Assembly: GCA_013203415.1 (NCBI GenBank)
Contig: JABMQE010000106.1
Location: 1 to 31,755, forward strand
DNA from: Candidatus Falkowiibacteriota bacterium
GTDB lineage: Bacteria; Patescibacteriota; Patescibacteriia; UBA2591; JABMQE01
Length of the DNA stretch: 31,755 nt
Reading direction: 5' to 3'
Shown piece after piece: positions 7,268 to 14,647 of this stretch. The position numbers were made by a program, and so were the translations under genes. Each line of letters opens with the position of its first letter. Position 1 is the first letter of the stretch. Below the pieces are notes generated by a model. It was not told the origin of the DNA, ran no database searches, and saw only the letters and a program-made list of their open reading frames with translations.

Positions 7268-8392
7268 ATGAAGATAGTAATAGATGCCCGGCTTTATGGG
7301 GCAAGCAAAAATAGAGGTTTAGGCCGGTATGTGGAGCAACTGGTGAAGAACCTAGAAAAAGTGGACCATGAGAATGACTACACTGTTTTGTTGCGGCAGG
7401 AAAATTTTGATGATTATGAGCCGCAGAATTCGAGGTTTAAGAAAGTTTTGGCTGATTATCCTTGGTATTCATTTGCCGAACAGATTTTACTGCCTTGGAA
7501 ATTATGGCGGATGGATTGTGATTTAGTGCATTTTCCGCATTTTAATGTGCCAATTTTTTGCCCTCGTAAATTTGTGGTTACGATTCATGATTTAATAATG
7601 TATAAATTTCCAAACGATAAGGCGACGACTAGGAATAAGTTTTTTTATAGAACAAAATATTGGTTGCATAAATTTGTGATTAAGTCGGCGATTAGAAAGG
7701 CAAAGAAGATTATTGTTGATTGCGAGTTTACGAAACGGGATGTTATTCGAGAATTTGGAGTTGGCGAGGACAGGGTTAGAGTTATTTATTTGGGATTTGA
7801 GGTGGGTGACAAAGGCATGAGGGATGCGAATTACACGAATGTTTTAGAGAAGTATGGAATTAAGGGACAATATTTGTTGTATGTTGGGAGTGCGTATCCG
7901 CATAAGAATTTGGAAACGCTTATTAATGCTTTTGATAGGGTTAAAAAAGAGCATGGGGATTTACAATTGGTTTTGGTTGGTCGGCGGGATTATTTTTATG
8001 AGAAACTAAAAACTAGAGATGTGGTATTTACCGGTGACGTGTCGAATGGGGATTTAGCGGCGTTATATCGAAATGCATTGATTTACGTGTTTCCGTCTTT
8101 ATACGAGGGATTTGGGTTGCCAGGGCTGGAGGCGATGAGTTATGGGGTGCCGGTGATTGCGGCTAGGGCATCATGCTTGCCGGAGATTTACGGGGAGGCG
8201 GCTTTGTATTTTGAGCCAAAGAGTGGAAGTGATTTAGCAGGAAAGATCGGGCAAATTTTAGAGAGCAGTGATTTACGAGAGAATTTGGCGGCGCGAGGTT
8301 ACGATCAGATAAAAAAATATAGTTGGGAGAGTTGTGCTGTGCAAACGAAGGAAACTTATGCACATTTACGTAAGGATGAGGGTGGGGTATAA
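7268..8392 (+). CDS. GT4-family glycosyltransferase
   Basis: 374 residues, normal GT4 length without repeat insertion. N-terminus MKIVIDARLYGASKNRGLGRY supplies the acceptor-domain loop; VHFPHFNVPIF and VTIHDLIMYKFP follow; the donor domain starts at LLYVGSAYPHKNLE, and EX7E is in EGFGLPGLEAMSYG. It starts 9 nt after the previous GT and has no SD, which suggests co-transcription. Close in layout to mannosyltransferase B types of surface-glycan clusters. Linkage and donor are unknown. Confidence 0.9.
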   Translation: MKIVIDARLYGASKNRGLGRYVEQLVKNLEKVDHENDYTVLLRQENFDDYEPQNSRFKKVLADYPWYSFAEQILLPWKLWRMDCDLVHFPHFNVPIFCPRKFVVTIHDLIMYKFPNDKATTRNKFFYRTKYWLHKFVIKSAIRKAKKIIVDCEFTKRDVIREFGVGEDRVRVIYLGFEVGDKGMRDANYTNVLEKYGIKGQYLLYVGSAYPHKNLETLINAFDRVKKEHGDLQLVLVGRRDYFYEKLKTRDVVFTGDVSNGDLAALYRNALIYVFPSLYEGFGLPGLEAMSYGVPVIAARASCLPEIYGEAALYFEPKSGSDLAGKIGQILESSDLRENLAARGYDQIKKYSWESCAVQTKETYAHLRKDEGGV

Positions 8393-8451
8393 TTAAAATA
8401 AGAATTCATAAAATCATAAAATCACAGAATCAAATTGATTTATTGTTTTCT

Positions 8452-8484
8452 CCCGCCCGGCTTCGTTACGCGAAGCGTTGCGGG
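8452..8484. repeat. GC-rich palindrome (CCCGC...GCGGG) before the DUF4012 gene
   Basis: CCCGC (8452-8456) pairs with GCGGG (8480-8484) and CTTCG (8461-8465) with CGAAG (8471-8475). Upstream at about 8407-8432 is an octamer-like series based on CATAAAAT. The hairpin lies 32 nt before the chosen start at 8516, within a longer open frame that I do not regard as coding. Confidence 0.7.
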
Positions 8485-8515
8485 CAAGTGTTTTATTGAT
8501 TTTTTGAAGTTTTCC

Positions 8516-11188
8516 ATGCCTAAAAAAACGATAGCGAAAAAAAAGAAGACCCAGGCAAAGAAAAGGCCTTCTAAAACAAAAAAAACATTAAGGCTAAAAA
8601 AGAAGAAGACAGCTTTAAGTTCGCGAGAAAAGGTTTCGGTTTCTTTCGGGCCTTCGAATGTTTTGGACAAAAAAGAAGAAAAGGAGCAGGAGTTTTTGGA
8701 AACCCGTGAAGAGCAGGCAGAGGTGCCGCAGTTTAGGGAATTAGTTTGGACTGATTTTTATAATCAAGAAAAACAGGTAGAGAGTACGAATCTTTTCCAA
8801 TCGGACAGCAGTTTGAATTTTATTTCCAGAAAAAATAAATCTTTTTCTTTTATAAATCTTTTGGCGAGTTTGCCTAAAGATTTTTTTGTTTTTTATGGGA
8901 AAAAAATAAAGATAGTATTAGGAATAACCCAGTGGACATTAGAAGAGATAGGGAAGCTTCCTTTTAGATTAATTTTGTGGATTTTAAGTTTTTTGGAGCT
9001 TTTTTTAGCACGGCCGATTTGGCATTTTCTTTTGATGATAGCAAAGAAGTTTTGGTTAAGCTTAAGGCATGTTCATGCTTATCTTTTTTGGATGATAAAA
9101 AACGGCATATTAACGATTTTTGGCTTGCCGGGGAAAACGGCCAAGTTCTTAAAACCAGCGCCAACAAATTATTGGAGCCGGGGATTAGTGTCTTTTGTTT
9201 TGGCTTGTTTGATAATTGTTTTGCCGTTTGGGACATATACTTATATAACCAAATTAAAAGATACGCAGGGCCTGGTTTTAGGGGCGGCAACACAGGCGTA
9301 TGAGCAGTTGCAAGCGGCGCAGGCGGCGACGAGCGAGCTTGATTTTGAAACAGCGGGTGAGGAATTTAGAAAGGCGGACGAAAGTTTTGGCATGGCCAAG
9401 GAGAGATTGGCGAATATTGATTTTTTGATTTCCGGGATAATTAATAATTTATCAAAAGGAAAGGCGGCAGGGAAGCTGCTTGAGACCGGAGAATTAATTT
9501 CCGAAGCAGGGGTAGAAATGAGTGAGGGGCTGGCGATTTTGAGCGAACATAATACGGATGATTTAGATGATGCCGTGTCTGGCGGCAGGCAGGTTGATAA
9601 TACAGATATGCCGATGCATGATATTGATTTGGGAGTGAGCGATAAGATTAAAATACTCGAAGACAAATTTTCTCGGGCTTACCCTAAAATAGTTTTGGCC
9701 AGGAAGAATATAGAAGAGATAGATCCAAAGATTTTGCCCGAGGCCAATCAAGATAATTTTTTTGAGATGAAGGCAAAGATTTTGGGGGTTGAGGCGGTAG
9801 CAAAAAAACTTTATTCTTTTTCAAAAATAATTTCGGAACTTTTTGCAATCGACACATCAAAAAGATATTTAGTGGTTTTCCAAAACGAGGACGAGCTTCG
9901 GCCGGCTGGAGGATTTATGGGAAGCTTTGCTTTATTAGATGTTTTGGATGGGAAAATCAGCCAGATAGAGATACCGGGCGGCGGGCCGTATGATTTTCAA
10001 GAATCTTTGGTAAAAAGAGTGGCGCCGCCAAAACCATTACAGCTAGTGAATAATCAATGGGAGATGCAGGATGCCAATTGGTTTGGCGATTTTGAAACTA
10101 CTGCAAAGAAGATAATGTGGTTTTACGAAAATTCCGGAGGCCCGACGGTCGACGGGGTTATAACAATTACTTCGGGCCTGATTCCGCCTCTTTTGGAGAT
10201 TACTGGTCCTATAGAAATGTTGGAATACGACAAAGTGATAACTGCAGATAATTTTCAAATAGAAACCCAGCTGGCTGTGGAATTGGAGTATGATAGGGAA
10301 GAGAATCGGCCAAAGCAGTTTATAGCAGATTTAACGCCTAGGTTGTTGGAAAAACTTATCAATCTAAAAAGCGACAAGCTTATAGACCTTTTAGGGGTTA
10401 TTGATTTAGGTTTGACCCGCAAAAAAATAATGTTTTATTTTGGGAATGACCAGGTGCAGGCAGAGGCGGTAGAAAATAATTGGGCCGGTAAAATTAAGCA
10501 AGTAGGGGAGGAGGATGATTTTCTTTTGGTTTTGAACGCGAATATCGGAGGGGGTAAAACAGATAACGTGATAACCCAGAAGATAGTCCACGAGACAGAG
10601 GTTTTGGAGAATGGCGAGGTAGTGGATACAGTAACAATTATTCGAACTCATGGCGGGGGGGCAGGATACTTTTTTGCCAACCGAAAGAATATTAATTATG
10701 CAAGGGTTTATGTGCCTCAAGGGAGTACTTTAATCGAGGCAAAAGGTTTTTATAATATGCCGGAAAGTTCTTTTAGGGAATTGGCTCCTGCTTTGGGCAA
10801 GGACAGCGAGTTAGAGAAAATCGAGGGACAGGTTTTGGTTGATGAGGTAACAGGGACAAGAATTACGACGGAGTTTGGGAAGACGGTTTTTGGCAACTGG
10901 ATGATTTTGAATCCAGGTGAGACAACAGTATCCAAGTTTAGATATCGTTTGCCTTATAAATTAAATTTAAGAATAGATGATGGGGAGAGATCTTTGATAT
11001 ATGCATTATTAATCCAGAAGCAGGCAGGAACAAAGGATGATGAAATAGAAAAAATAATAATTTTGCCTAAAAATTTTAATTCGGTTTGGAAATATCCAGA
11101 AGAAGATTATATAGGGGAATATGAGGGAATGGTTAAGTTTAAGTCCAATCTGGTGACAGATAGGTATTATGGGGTTGTTTTTAGGTGA
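8516..11188 (+). CDS. DUF4012-domain envelope protein
   Basis: 890 residues from the ATG at 8516 (MPKKTIAKKKK); an earlier ATG at 8435 would translate the palindromic repeat and is less likely. The first 45 residues are rich in Lys in a histone-H1-like manner. A weakly hydrophobic region is followed by a clear membrane span near residues 225-245 (GLVSFVLACLIIVLPFG). The outer part contains a coiled, Ala/Glu-rich segment and then the DUF4012 signature LVVFQNEDELRPAGGFMGS with PTVDGVITITSGLIPPLLE. The family is common in Patescibacteria and Actinobacteria and often lies in surface-polysaccharide loci; its biochemical role is unknown. As the last gene of the first glycan cluster, a role in anchoring or exporting the glycan is inferred. 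Confidence 0.88.
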   Translation: MPKKTIAKKKKTQAKKRPSKTKKTLRLKKKKTALSSREKVSVSFGPSNVLDKKEEKEQEFLETREEQAEVPQFRELVWTDFYNQEKQVESTNLFQSDSSLNFISRKNKSFSFINLLASLPKDFFVFYGKKIKIVLGITQWTLEEIGKLPFRLILWILSFLELFLARPIWHFLLMIAKKFWLSLRHVHAYLFWMIKNGILTIFGLPGKTAKFLKPAPTNYWSRGLVSFVLACLIIVLPFGTYTYITKLKDTQGLVLGAATQAYEQLQAAQAATSELDFETAGEEFRKADESFGMAKERLANIDFLISGIINNLSKGKAAGKLLETGELISEAGVEMSEGLAILSEHNTDDLDDAVSGGRQVDNTDMPMHDIDLGVSDKIKILEDKFSRAYPKIVLARKNIEEIDPKILPEANQDNFFEMKAKILGVEAVAKKLYSFSKIISELFAIDTSKRYLVVFQNEDELRPAGGFMGSFALLDVLDGKISQIEIPGGGPYDFQESLVKRVAPPKPLQLVNNQWEMQDANWFGDFETTAKKIMWFYENSGGPTVDGVITITSGLIPPLLEITGPIEMLEYDKVITADNFQIETQLAVELEYDREENRPKQFIADLTPRLLEKLINLKSDKLIDLLGVIDLGLTRKKIMFYFGNDQVQAEAVENNWAGKIKQVGEEDDFLLVLNANIGGGKTDNVITQKIVHETEVLENGEVVDTVTIIRTHGGGAGYFFANRKNINYARVYVPQGSTLIEAKGFYNMPESSFRELAPALGKDSELEKIEGQVLVDEVTGTRITTEFGKTVFGNWMILNPGETTVSKFRYRLPYKLNLRIDDGERSLIYALLIQKQAGTKDDEIEKIIILPKNFNSVWKYPEEDYIGEYEGMVKFKSNLVTDRYYGVVFR

Positions 11189-11246
11189 CGAGGCATTAGT
11201 GATTAGTAGATTATAAAAAAGCTTGTTTGGGGTTGTATTTAGAACC

Positions 11247-11275
11247 TTGACAGGTTTTTTTATTTATGCTATTAT
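11247..11275 (+). promoter_or_regulatory. Strong sigma-70-type promoter without an obvious coding gene
   Basis: -35 TTGACA at 11247-11252, 17-nt spacer, -10 TATTAT at 11270-11275. Transcription would start near 11282, just before the long hairpin at 11291-11396. Confidence 0.65.
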
Positions 11276-11290
11276 TATGTATTAGTAATC

Positions 11291-11396
11291 AGCCAATAAA
11301 TTGGAGGATTAGCAAGGGATATCCTCCTTTCTCTTGTTCTCCGCTTTTGCGGAGGTCCTGCTTTTGTAGGATTTCTAGTCCTCCGTTTTATTGGCT
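11291..11396 (+). ncRNA. Candidate structured small RNA (or miniature palindromic element)
   Basis: AGCCAATAAA (11291-11300) pairs perfectly with TTTATTGGCT (11387-11396), and GGAGGATTAG (11303-11312) pairs with CTAGTCCTCC (11375-11384) with one G-U. Inside are two TTTT-loop hairpins, CTCCGC/GCGGAG (11339-11354) and TCCTGC/GTAGGA (11356-11371). GGAGGAT can instead pair with ATCCTCC (11321-11327), so two folds compete. A consensus promoter precedes it and a terminator ends the unit at 11525. The 338-nt gap 11189-11526 holds only this unit, a repeat and signals; the 66-codon frame through it is not convincing. It matches no RNA family I recognise, and a MITE-like origin is equally possible. Confidence 0.45.
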
Positions 11397-11400
11397 CTTA

Positions 11401-11447
11401 ATGCGAAACTACGAAAATAATGCGAAACTACGAAAATGCGAAAGGTT
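11401..11447 (+). repeat. 47-bp dispersed repeat, copy 2 (empty)
   Basis: Contains ATGCGAAACTACGAAAATAA followed by TGCGAAACTACGAAAATG and CGAAAGGTT. Both CGAAACTA^CGAAA sites are uninterrupted. A shorter degenerate echo (TTAATGCGAATTTGTGAAAGG) follows to about 11470. Confidence 0.9.
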
Positions 11448-11494
11448 GGTTAATGCGAATTTGTGAAAGGTTGTTGTTGACTTTTTGAGAGGAT

Positions 11495-11525
11495 AAAAAG
11501 ATCCCGTTTTGAGGCGGGGTTTTTG
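11495..11525. terminator. Bidirectional terminator between the RNA candidate and hicA
   Basis: AAAAA (11495-11499), TCCCG (11502-11506), loop, CGGGG (11515-11519), TTTTT (11520-11524). It would end the + strand transcript and, as its reverse complement also ends in T-rich sequence, the hicBA mRNA. Confidence 0.75.
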
Positions 11526-11526
11526 T

Positions 11527-11742
11527 TTATATTAAATCTTTTTTTGTTAAACCAGATTGTTTGAGAATTGAGATGATTGTGCCTTTTGGTAAATCTTTAG
11601 TGTGAAAAGGGATAACAACTCTTTTTAAGGAAACGGGGTGTCTTAAGATGATGTGGCTGCCAGTGGTATGGTCGGTTAGAAATCCTTTTCTTTGAAGAAT
11701 TAGTAGCAACTTTTTAGGAGTGAGCACAGGGAGTTTAGGCAT
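11527..11742 (-). CDS. hicA: HicA-family mRNA interferase toxin
   Basis: 71 residues, normal for HicA, a double-stranded RNA-binding-fold toxin that cleaves mRNA on ribosomes. The N-terminus LTPKKLLLILQRKGF and the catalytic-histidine segment TTGSHIILRHP are typical, as are VVIPFHTKDLPKGT and ILKQSGL. The gene starts inside the end of hicB (8-nt overlap), so the two are translationally coupled with antitoxin first. It is transcribed against the sequence on its left and shares the terminator at 11495-11525. Confidence 0.92.
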   Translation of the reverse strand: MPKLPVLTPKKLLLILQRKGFLTDHTTGSHIILRHPVSLKRVVIPFHTKDLPKGTIISILKQSGLTKKDLI

Positions 11743-11983
11743 GTTTTTGTTTTATTTTTGGCACTAATTGAATCGAGCTAATGAAACTTGTCTCATCAGA
11801 TGGAATTGCTTCATCATGTTTTTTTAAGCTTTCAATATAGCCCAAAATCGCATCTTTGGCCATTTCTTTTGCTTCGGCTAAATTTTTACCATAAGTAATG
11901 CAACCGGGCAGAGAGGGTACAATAACTGTAAACCCACCTTCGGGTTCTGGTTTGAAAATTAGATTGTAATTTAAGGTGTTCAT
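11735..11983 (-). CDS. hicB: HicB-family antitoxin
   Basis: 82 residues from the ATG at 11983 (MNTLNYNLIF). The sequence IFKPEPEGGFTVIVPSLPGCITYGKNLAEA is the classic HicB degraded RNase H fold, followed by helix AKDAILGYIESLKKH. There is no obvious C-terminal HTH or ribbon-helix-helix domain, so autoregulation would need the short C-terminus or another factor. A frame starting six codons earlier exists, but a -10 element sits 6 nt before this ATG, which supports this start and a leaderless mRNA. It neutralises HicA. Confidence 0.92.
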   Translation of the reverse strand: MNTLNYNLIFKPEPEGGFTVIVPSLPGCITYGKNLAEAKEMAKDAILGYIESLKKHDEAIPSDETSFISSIQLVPKIKQKHA

Positions 11984-11989
11984 ATTTTT

Positions 11990-12018
11990 ATGATATAGCA
12001 TAAAAATGACTAAGTCAA
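11990..12018 (-). promoter_or_regulatory. Promoter of hicBA, predicted leaderless
   Basis: On the - strand: -35 TTGACT (12018-12013), 17-nt spacer, -10 TATCAT (11995-11990), then only 6 nt to the hicB ATG. Transcription should start at or next to the start codon. Confidence 0.7.
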
Positions 12019-12072
12019 GTTTATTAACTTTTGATTGGGGTGAGAGCGGGTTTTTGTGGGTTATTTTTTTGT

Positions 12073-12101
12073 TTGACTTTTGGGTTTTAGCATGTTTAGA
12101 T
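12073..12101 (+). promoter_or_regulatory. Probable promoter of pyrD-pyrC
   Basis: -35 TTGACT (12073-12078), 17-nt spacer, -10 TTAGAT (12096-12101). The leader to the pyrD start would be about 68 nt. Confidence 0.5.
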
Positions 12102-12113
12102 TAAGGCGGAGGC

Positions 12114-12179
12114 ATGATCTTTGTAAAAGCCGAGAAGAGAACTCACATAGAGGTTTTACACTGGGAGGAAGAAACATGA
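12114..12179 (+). CDS. Possible 21-codon leader peptide overlapping the pyrD start
   Basis: The ATG at 12114 follows AAGG (12103-12106) at a 7-nt spacing and encodes MIFVKAEKRTHIEVLHWEEE plus Thr. Its TGA (12177-12179) overlaps the pyrD ATG as ATGA. This could couple or attenuate pyrD translation. It is only one short frame, and chance is possible. Confidence 0.25.
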   Translation: MIFVKAEKRTHIEVLHWEEET

Positions 12180-13030
12180 TTACCTTAAGTAATGGTCATC
12201 AGATGGATTTTTTAGTATCCAGCGGTGCTTTGGCTTATTCTGGTTATGGTTGGCCTTGGGATTGGCCGTTGGTGTGGTCTGGGGTTATTAAGCCAGAGGA
12301 GTTTACCATTGATACTAAGTCCTTTACCAGATATTATCGTGAGGGCAATTATCGGTGGTATCGGCCTTGGTCTGTGCTTAGGCCGCTAGCTGGTGGTTGC
12401 TGGGTGAATTCGTTTGGGCTTAGTAACCCAGGGTTGGCATGGGGACTTAGAAAGTTTAACCCTTATCCTTGGGAAGACCTGAACATCATTCTCTCCATCT
12501 TCCCAACCAGCCCCGAGGAGTGTTCGGAGATGTGTCAGATGGCCGAGGGGGCTAAGATTGTCGGTATTGAGGTCGATGTTTCTTGCCCCAATGTTGACTC
12601 TACGCGCGGGGTGGTCTCAATTTGTAGAGCAGCCAAAGAGTCCACAAGCATTCCTTTGATTGCCAAGTTTGGTTATCAACATCCTACTTGGTTGATTCGG
12701 GAGGTGGCTCCGTATTTTCAGGCACTGCATCTTATCAATGCTGTGCTCTGGGCAACAGTGTTTCCGCACAAGAAGTCGCCGCTTGCCAGATATGGCGGCG
12801 GCGGGGTTTCTGGTCCAATTATCCAGCCTTTTTGCGAGGATAAGCTGAAAGAACTCGCAGGGGTGGGTGTGCCTATCATCGCAGGAGGTGGGATTGACTC
12901 GATTGAGGTGGTGAAAAGGTATGCAGAACTGGGAGCTTCGGCTTTTAGTTTCGGTACCTTGTTTCTTAACCGTCCCTGGGAGCCGAATAGGATTGCCAGG
13001 AAGTGGCGGCAGAATTCTCTGTCACTATAA
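12176..13030 (+). CDS. pyrD: Dihydroorotate dehydrogenase-family FMN enzyme
   Basis: Would oxidise dihydroorotate to orotate in pyrimidine synthesis. 284 residues from the ATG at 12176, chosen because GGGAGG (12163-12168) is a proper SD; a frame 32 codons longer lacks one. Family landmarks: NSFGLSNPG (substrate loop), SCPN (about residues 136-139), IPLIAKFGY with the FMN-contacting Lys, LHLINAV, GGGVSGPIIQP, and the phosphate-binding ends VPIIAGGGID and FSFGTLF. The residue normally Asn in N.SCPN is Asp here (about residue 134, EVDVSCPN), which may change substrate contacts. It lies 17 nt upstream of pyrC. Base composition is visibly richer in G+C than the neighbours, which suggests acquisition by transfer. 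Confidence 0.82.
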   Translation: MITLSNGHQMDFLVSSGALAYSGYGWPWDWPLVWSGVIKPEEFTIDTKSFTRYYREGNYRWYRPWSVLRPLAGGCWVNSFGLSNPGLAWGLRKFNPYPWEDLNIILSIFPTSPEECSEMCQMAEGAKIVGIEVDVSCPNVDSTRGVVSICRAAKESTSIPLIAKFGYQHPTWLIREVAPYFQALHLINAVLWATVFPHKKSPLARYGGGGVSGPIIQPFCEDKLKELAGVGVPIIAGGGIDSIEVVKRYAELGASAFSFGTLFLNRPWEPNRIARKWRQNSLSL

Positions 13031-13047
13031 CGACATGGAGGTGAGGT

Positions 13048-14094
13048 ATGGCTGATACGATTACTTTGCGTCGGTTCTTTGACGCACATGTTCATTTTCG
13101 GCAGGAGTGGCTTCTGGCTTTGATGTTGTCATTCATATCGCGGTATGCCAGGTACGGAGTGGCAATGCCGAATACTCGTCCTGCTATTTTGACCGCACAG
13201 AACGTTGTGCGGTATCGCGAACTGATTCAGCAGGTGTTTGTGACCCAGCCGATTCAACCTGCTTTTGAACCGTTAATGACCATCGAGATCAGGGATAACA
13301 CAACGCCCGAGATGGTTGTGGCGGCTTTCGAAGCTGGTGCAGTCGCGGGTAAGGTTTACCCGCTTGGCACCACTACGAATTCGGATGAGGGTCTGCGTGA
13401 CTTCTTTTCTCCGAGTATCGGGGAAACATTCCGAGCTATGGAGGAAATCGGGATGCTCCTTCTTATCCATGGCGAGTTGGATGGGGAGCGAGTTTTGGTA
13501 ACAGAGCGGGAGCATGTATTCTTGCCGACGTTGCCACTACTTCATCAGTCCTTTCCGGGTTTAAAGATTGTGCTTGAGCATGTTTCTACTAAGGAAGGGA
13601 TAGAGATGGTGGAGCAGCTCGGCGAGAATGTGGCCGCAACCTTAACCCCGCATCACTTGTGCACAACGCTTAACGATGCCATCGGGTATGGTGTCCGGCC
13701 GCACAATGTCTGGATGCCGATATCTAAGGGCTTCGATGATCTTGACGCTCTCTTGGCAGCGGCAACCAGCGGTAAGGGATATTGTTTTCTTGGCTCGGAC
13801 ATCGCAGCGCATCGGATAGGGGATAAGGAATGTGCTGTTGGTAAAACCGGCGGCTTTACAGGGTCTTTGGTTCCTTCGCTCCTGATGAAGATTTTCAAGG
13901 AGCAAGGGTGTCTTGATAAGATTGATGGCTTTGCCTCGGGTTTTGGTCCGAGGTTCTATGGCTTAGATCCTATTGTGGAGACAATGGAGATGGTCAGGGA
14001 ACTCTGTGTAGTGGAGGAGCAGTATGGCGAAGGGGACAATGTTGTCGTACCATTCATGGCAGGGCAGGAGTTTGAGTGGCAGTTGGCTGCGTAG
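13048..14094 (+). CDS. pyrC: Dihydroorotase, E. coli PyrC type
   Basis: Zinc hydrolase interconverting carbamoyl-aspartate and dihydroorotate. 348 residues, as in E. coli PyrC. Metal and catalytic residues are in place: DAHVHFR (His14, His16), MPNTRP, the carboxylated Lys in AGKVYP at residue 102, LIHGE (about His141), EHVSTKEG (about His178), TPHHL, and GSDIAAH (about Asp251). A strong SD (GGAGGTGAGG) precedes the ATG by a few bases. It is followed by a terminator and closes a two-gene pyr operon. Like pyrD, it uses C- and G-ending codons more freely than the surrounding genes. The pair catalyses consecutive steps; other pyr genes are not in the window. Confidence 0.93.
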   Translation: MADTITLRRFFDAHVHFRQEWLLALMLSFISRYARYGVAMPNTRPAILTAQNVVRYRELIQQVFVTQPIQPAFEPLMTIEIRDNTTPEMVVAAFEAGAVAGKVYPLGTTTNSDEGLRDFFSPSIGETFRAMEEIGMLLLIHGELDGERVLVTEREHVFLPTLPLLHQSFPGLKIVLEHVSTKEGIEMVEQLGENVAATLTPHHLCTTLNDAIGYGVRPHNVWMPISKGFDDLDALLAAATSGKGYCFLGSDIAAHRIGDKECAVGKTGGFTGSLVPSLLMKIFKEQGCLDKIDGFASGFGPRFYGLDPIVETMEMVRELCVVEEQYGEGDNVVVPFMAGQEFEWQLAA

Positions 14095-14136
14095 CTGCGC
14101 GGTAAGTTCGTGAGTTTGGGGGTACTCACACGATCG

Positions 14137-14180
14137 AAAGGTGGTTTATCTGAACAGCGATGTTCGGGAAGCCACCTTTT
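14137..14180 (+). terminator. Terminator after pyrC
   Basis: AAAGGTGGTTT (14137-14147) pairs with AAGCCACCTTT, and the inner CTGAAC pairs with GTTCGG; the arm ends CCTTTT. A smaller hairpin (GTGAGT/ACTCAC, about 14110-14130) lies just upstream. Confidence 0.8.
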
Positions 14181-14201
14181 AATATTGAGGTGATAAAAAA
14201 A

Positions 14202-14245
14202 TAGATGCCACTATAGTGGCATCTACAATGCCATCATGATGGCAT
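14202..14245 (-). terminator. Pair of perfect palindromes ending the HTH gene
   Basis: A 24-bp perfect palindrome (14202-14225, centre CTATAG) is followed by an 18-bp one (14228-14245, ATGCCATCATGATGGCAT). The outer arms 14199-14209 and 14241-14251 are also complementary. Read on the - strand, the 24-bp hairpin is followed by a run of seven T, as in an intrinsic terminator. The two palindromes share the TGCCA/TGGCA arms but differ in their centres. Confidence 0.75.
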
Positions 14246-14560
14246 CTATTTATTTTCTTTGGTATCTTCTTGGGCTAATCGTTCATCAGGTGAATAAAGG
14301 CGGTTTTTTATGCGCCAACGGCTGGCGAACTGGCCGATTCCTTTTTTATGAAACTGGCCAGACCGGCGGGCTGATTTTTGGGACCAGGAAATTAAATCCT
14401 CAAAATTTATTTTGTAGCGTTCGCGGACTACAATATAACGAAGTTCTTTGCTGGTTATTGCTTTTCTAATAGTGGCAGTGGAAACCCCAAATAGTTTGGC
14501 TGCTTCGGATACTGATACTCTGATTGGTTTAATTTCTGGAGTCATTGGTGTATTTAACAT
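14246..14560 (-). CDS. Small MerR/excisionase-type helix-turn-helix DNA-binding protein
   Basis: 104 residues. Residues about 14-55 form a winged-HTH of the HTH_17 type: VSVSEAAKLFGVSTATIRKAI, then LRYIVVRERYKINFEDLISW. The C-terminal half is basic (KSARRSGQFHKKGIGQFASRWRIKNR) and may add DNA or protein contacts. No integrase lies nearby, so an excisionase role is not supported. A 28-bp quasi-palindrome lies at its predicted transcription start, suggesting self-repression. An internal start at 14545 is possible. Confidence 0.82.
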   Translation of the reverse strand: MLNTPMTPEIKPIRVSVSEAAKLFGVSTATIRKAITSKELRYIVVRERYKINFEDLISWSQKSARRSGQFHKKGIGQFASRWRIKNRLYSPDERLAQEDTKENK

Positions 14561-14569
14561 TAAAATAGA

Positions 14570-14597
14570 TTAAGTTGTACAATATTGTATAACTTAA
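14570..14597. promoter_or_regulatory. Operator-like 28-bp quasi-palindrome
   Basis: TTAAGTTGTACAATATTGTA continues to AACTTAA; it equals its reverse complement except at one symmetric pair. It lies between the -10 element and the start codon of the HTH gene, so a bound protein would block transcription. The HTH protein itself is the natural candidate. Confidence 0.65.
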
Positions 14598-14601
14598 GTT
14601 G

Positions 14602-14630
14602 ATTTTAACATAAAAGTGTTTAGTCGTCAA
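14602..14630 (-). promoter_or_regulatory. Promoter of the HTH regulator gene
   Basis: On the - strand: -35 TTGACG (14630-14625), 17-nt spacer, -10 TAAAAT (14607-14602). The operator-like palindrome begins 5 nt downstream. Confidence 0.7.
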
Positions 14631-14647
14631 AAAGTTATGCACAGAGG

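Noticed and set aside
8435..8515. N-terminal extension of the DUF4012 protein by 27 codons
   Set aside because: It would translate a palindromic repeat; the ATG at 8516 gives the Lys-rich N-terminus typical of these proteins.
11266..11466. 66-codon open frame
   Set aside because: It crosses a strong hairpin and the 47-bp repeat, has no SD, and its translation has no domain or membrane pattern.
14246..14560. Phage or plasmid excisionase
   Set aside because: The HTH type is compatible, but no integrase, attachment-site repeat or phage gene lies nearby, so a general small regulator is the safer call.
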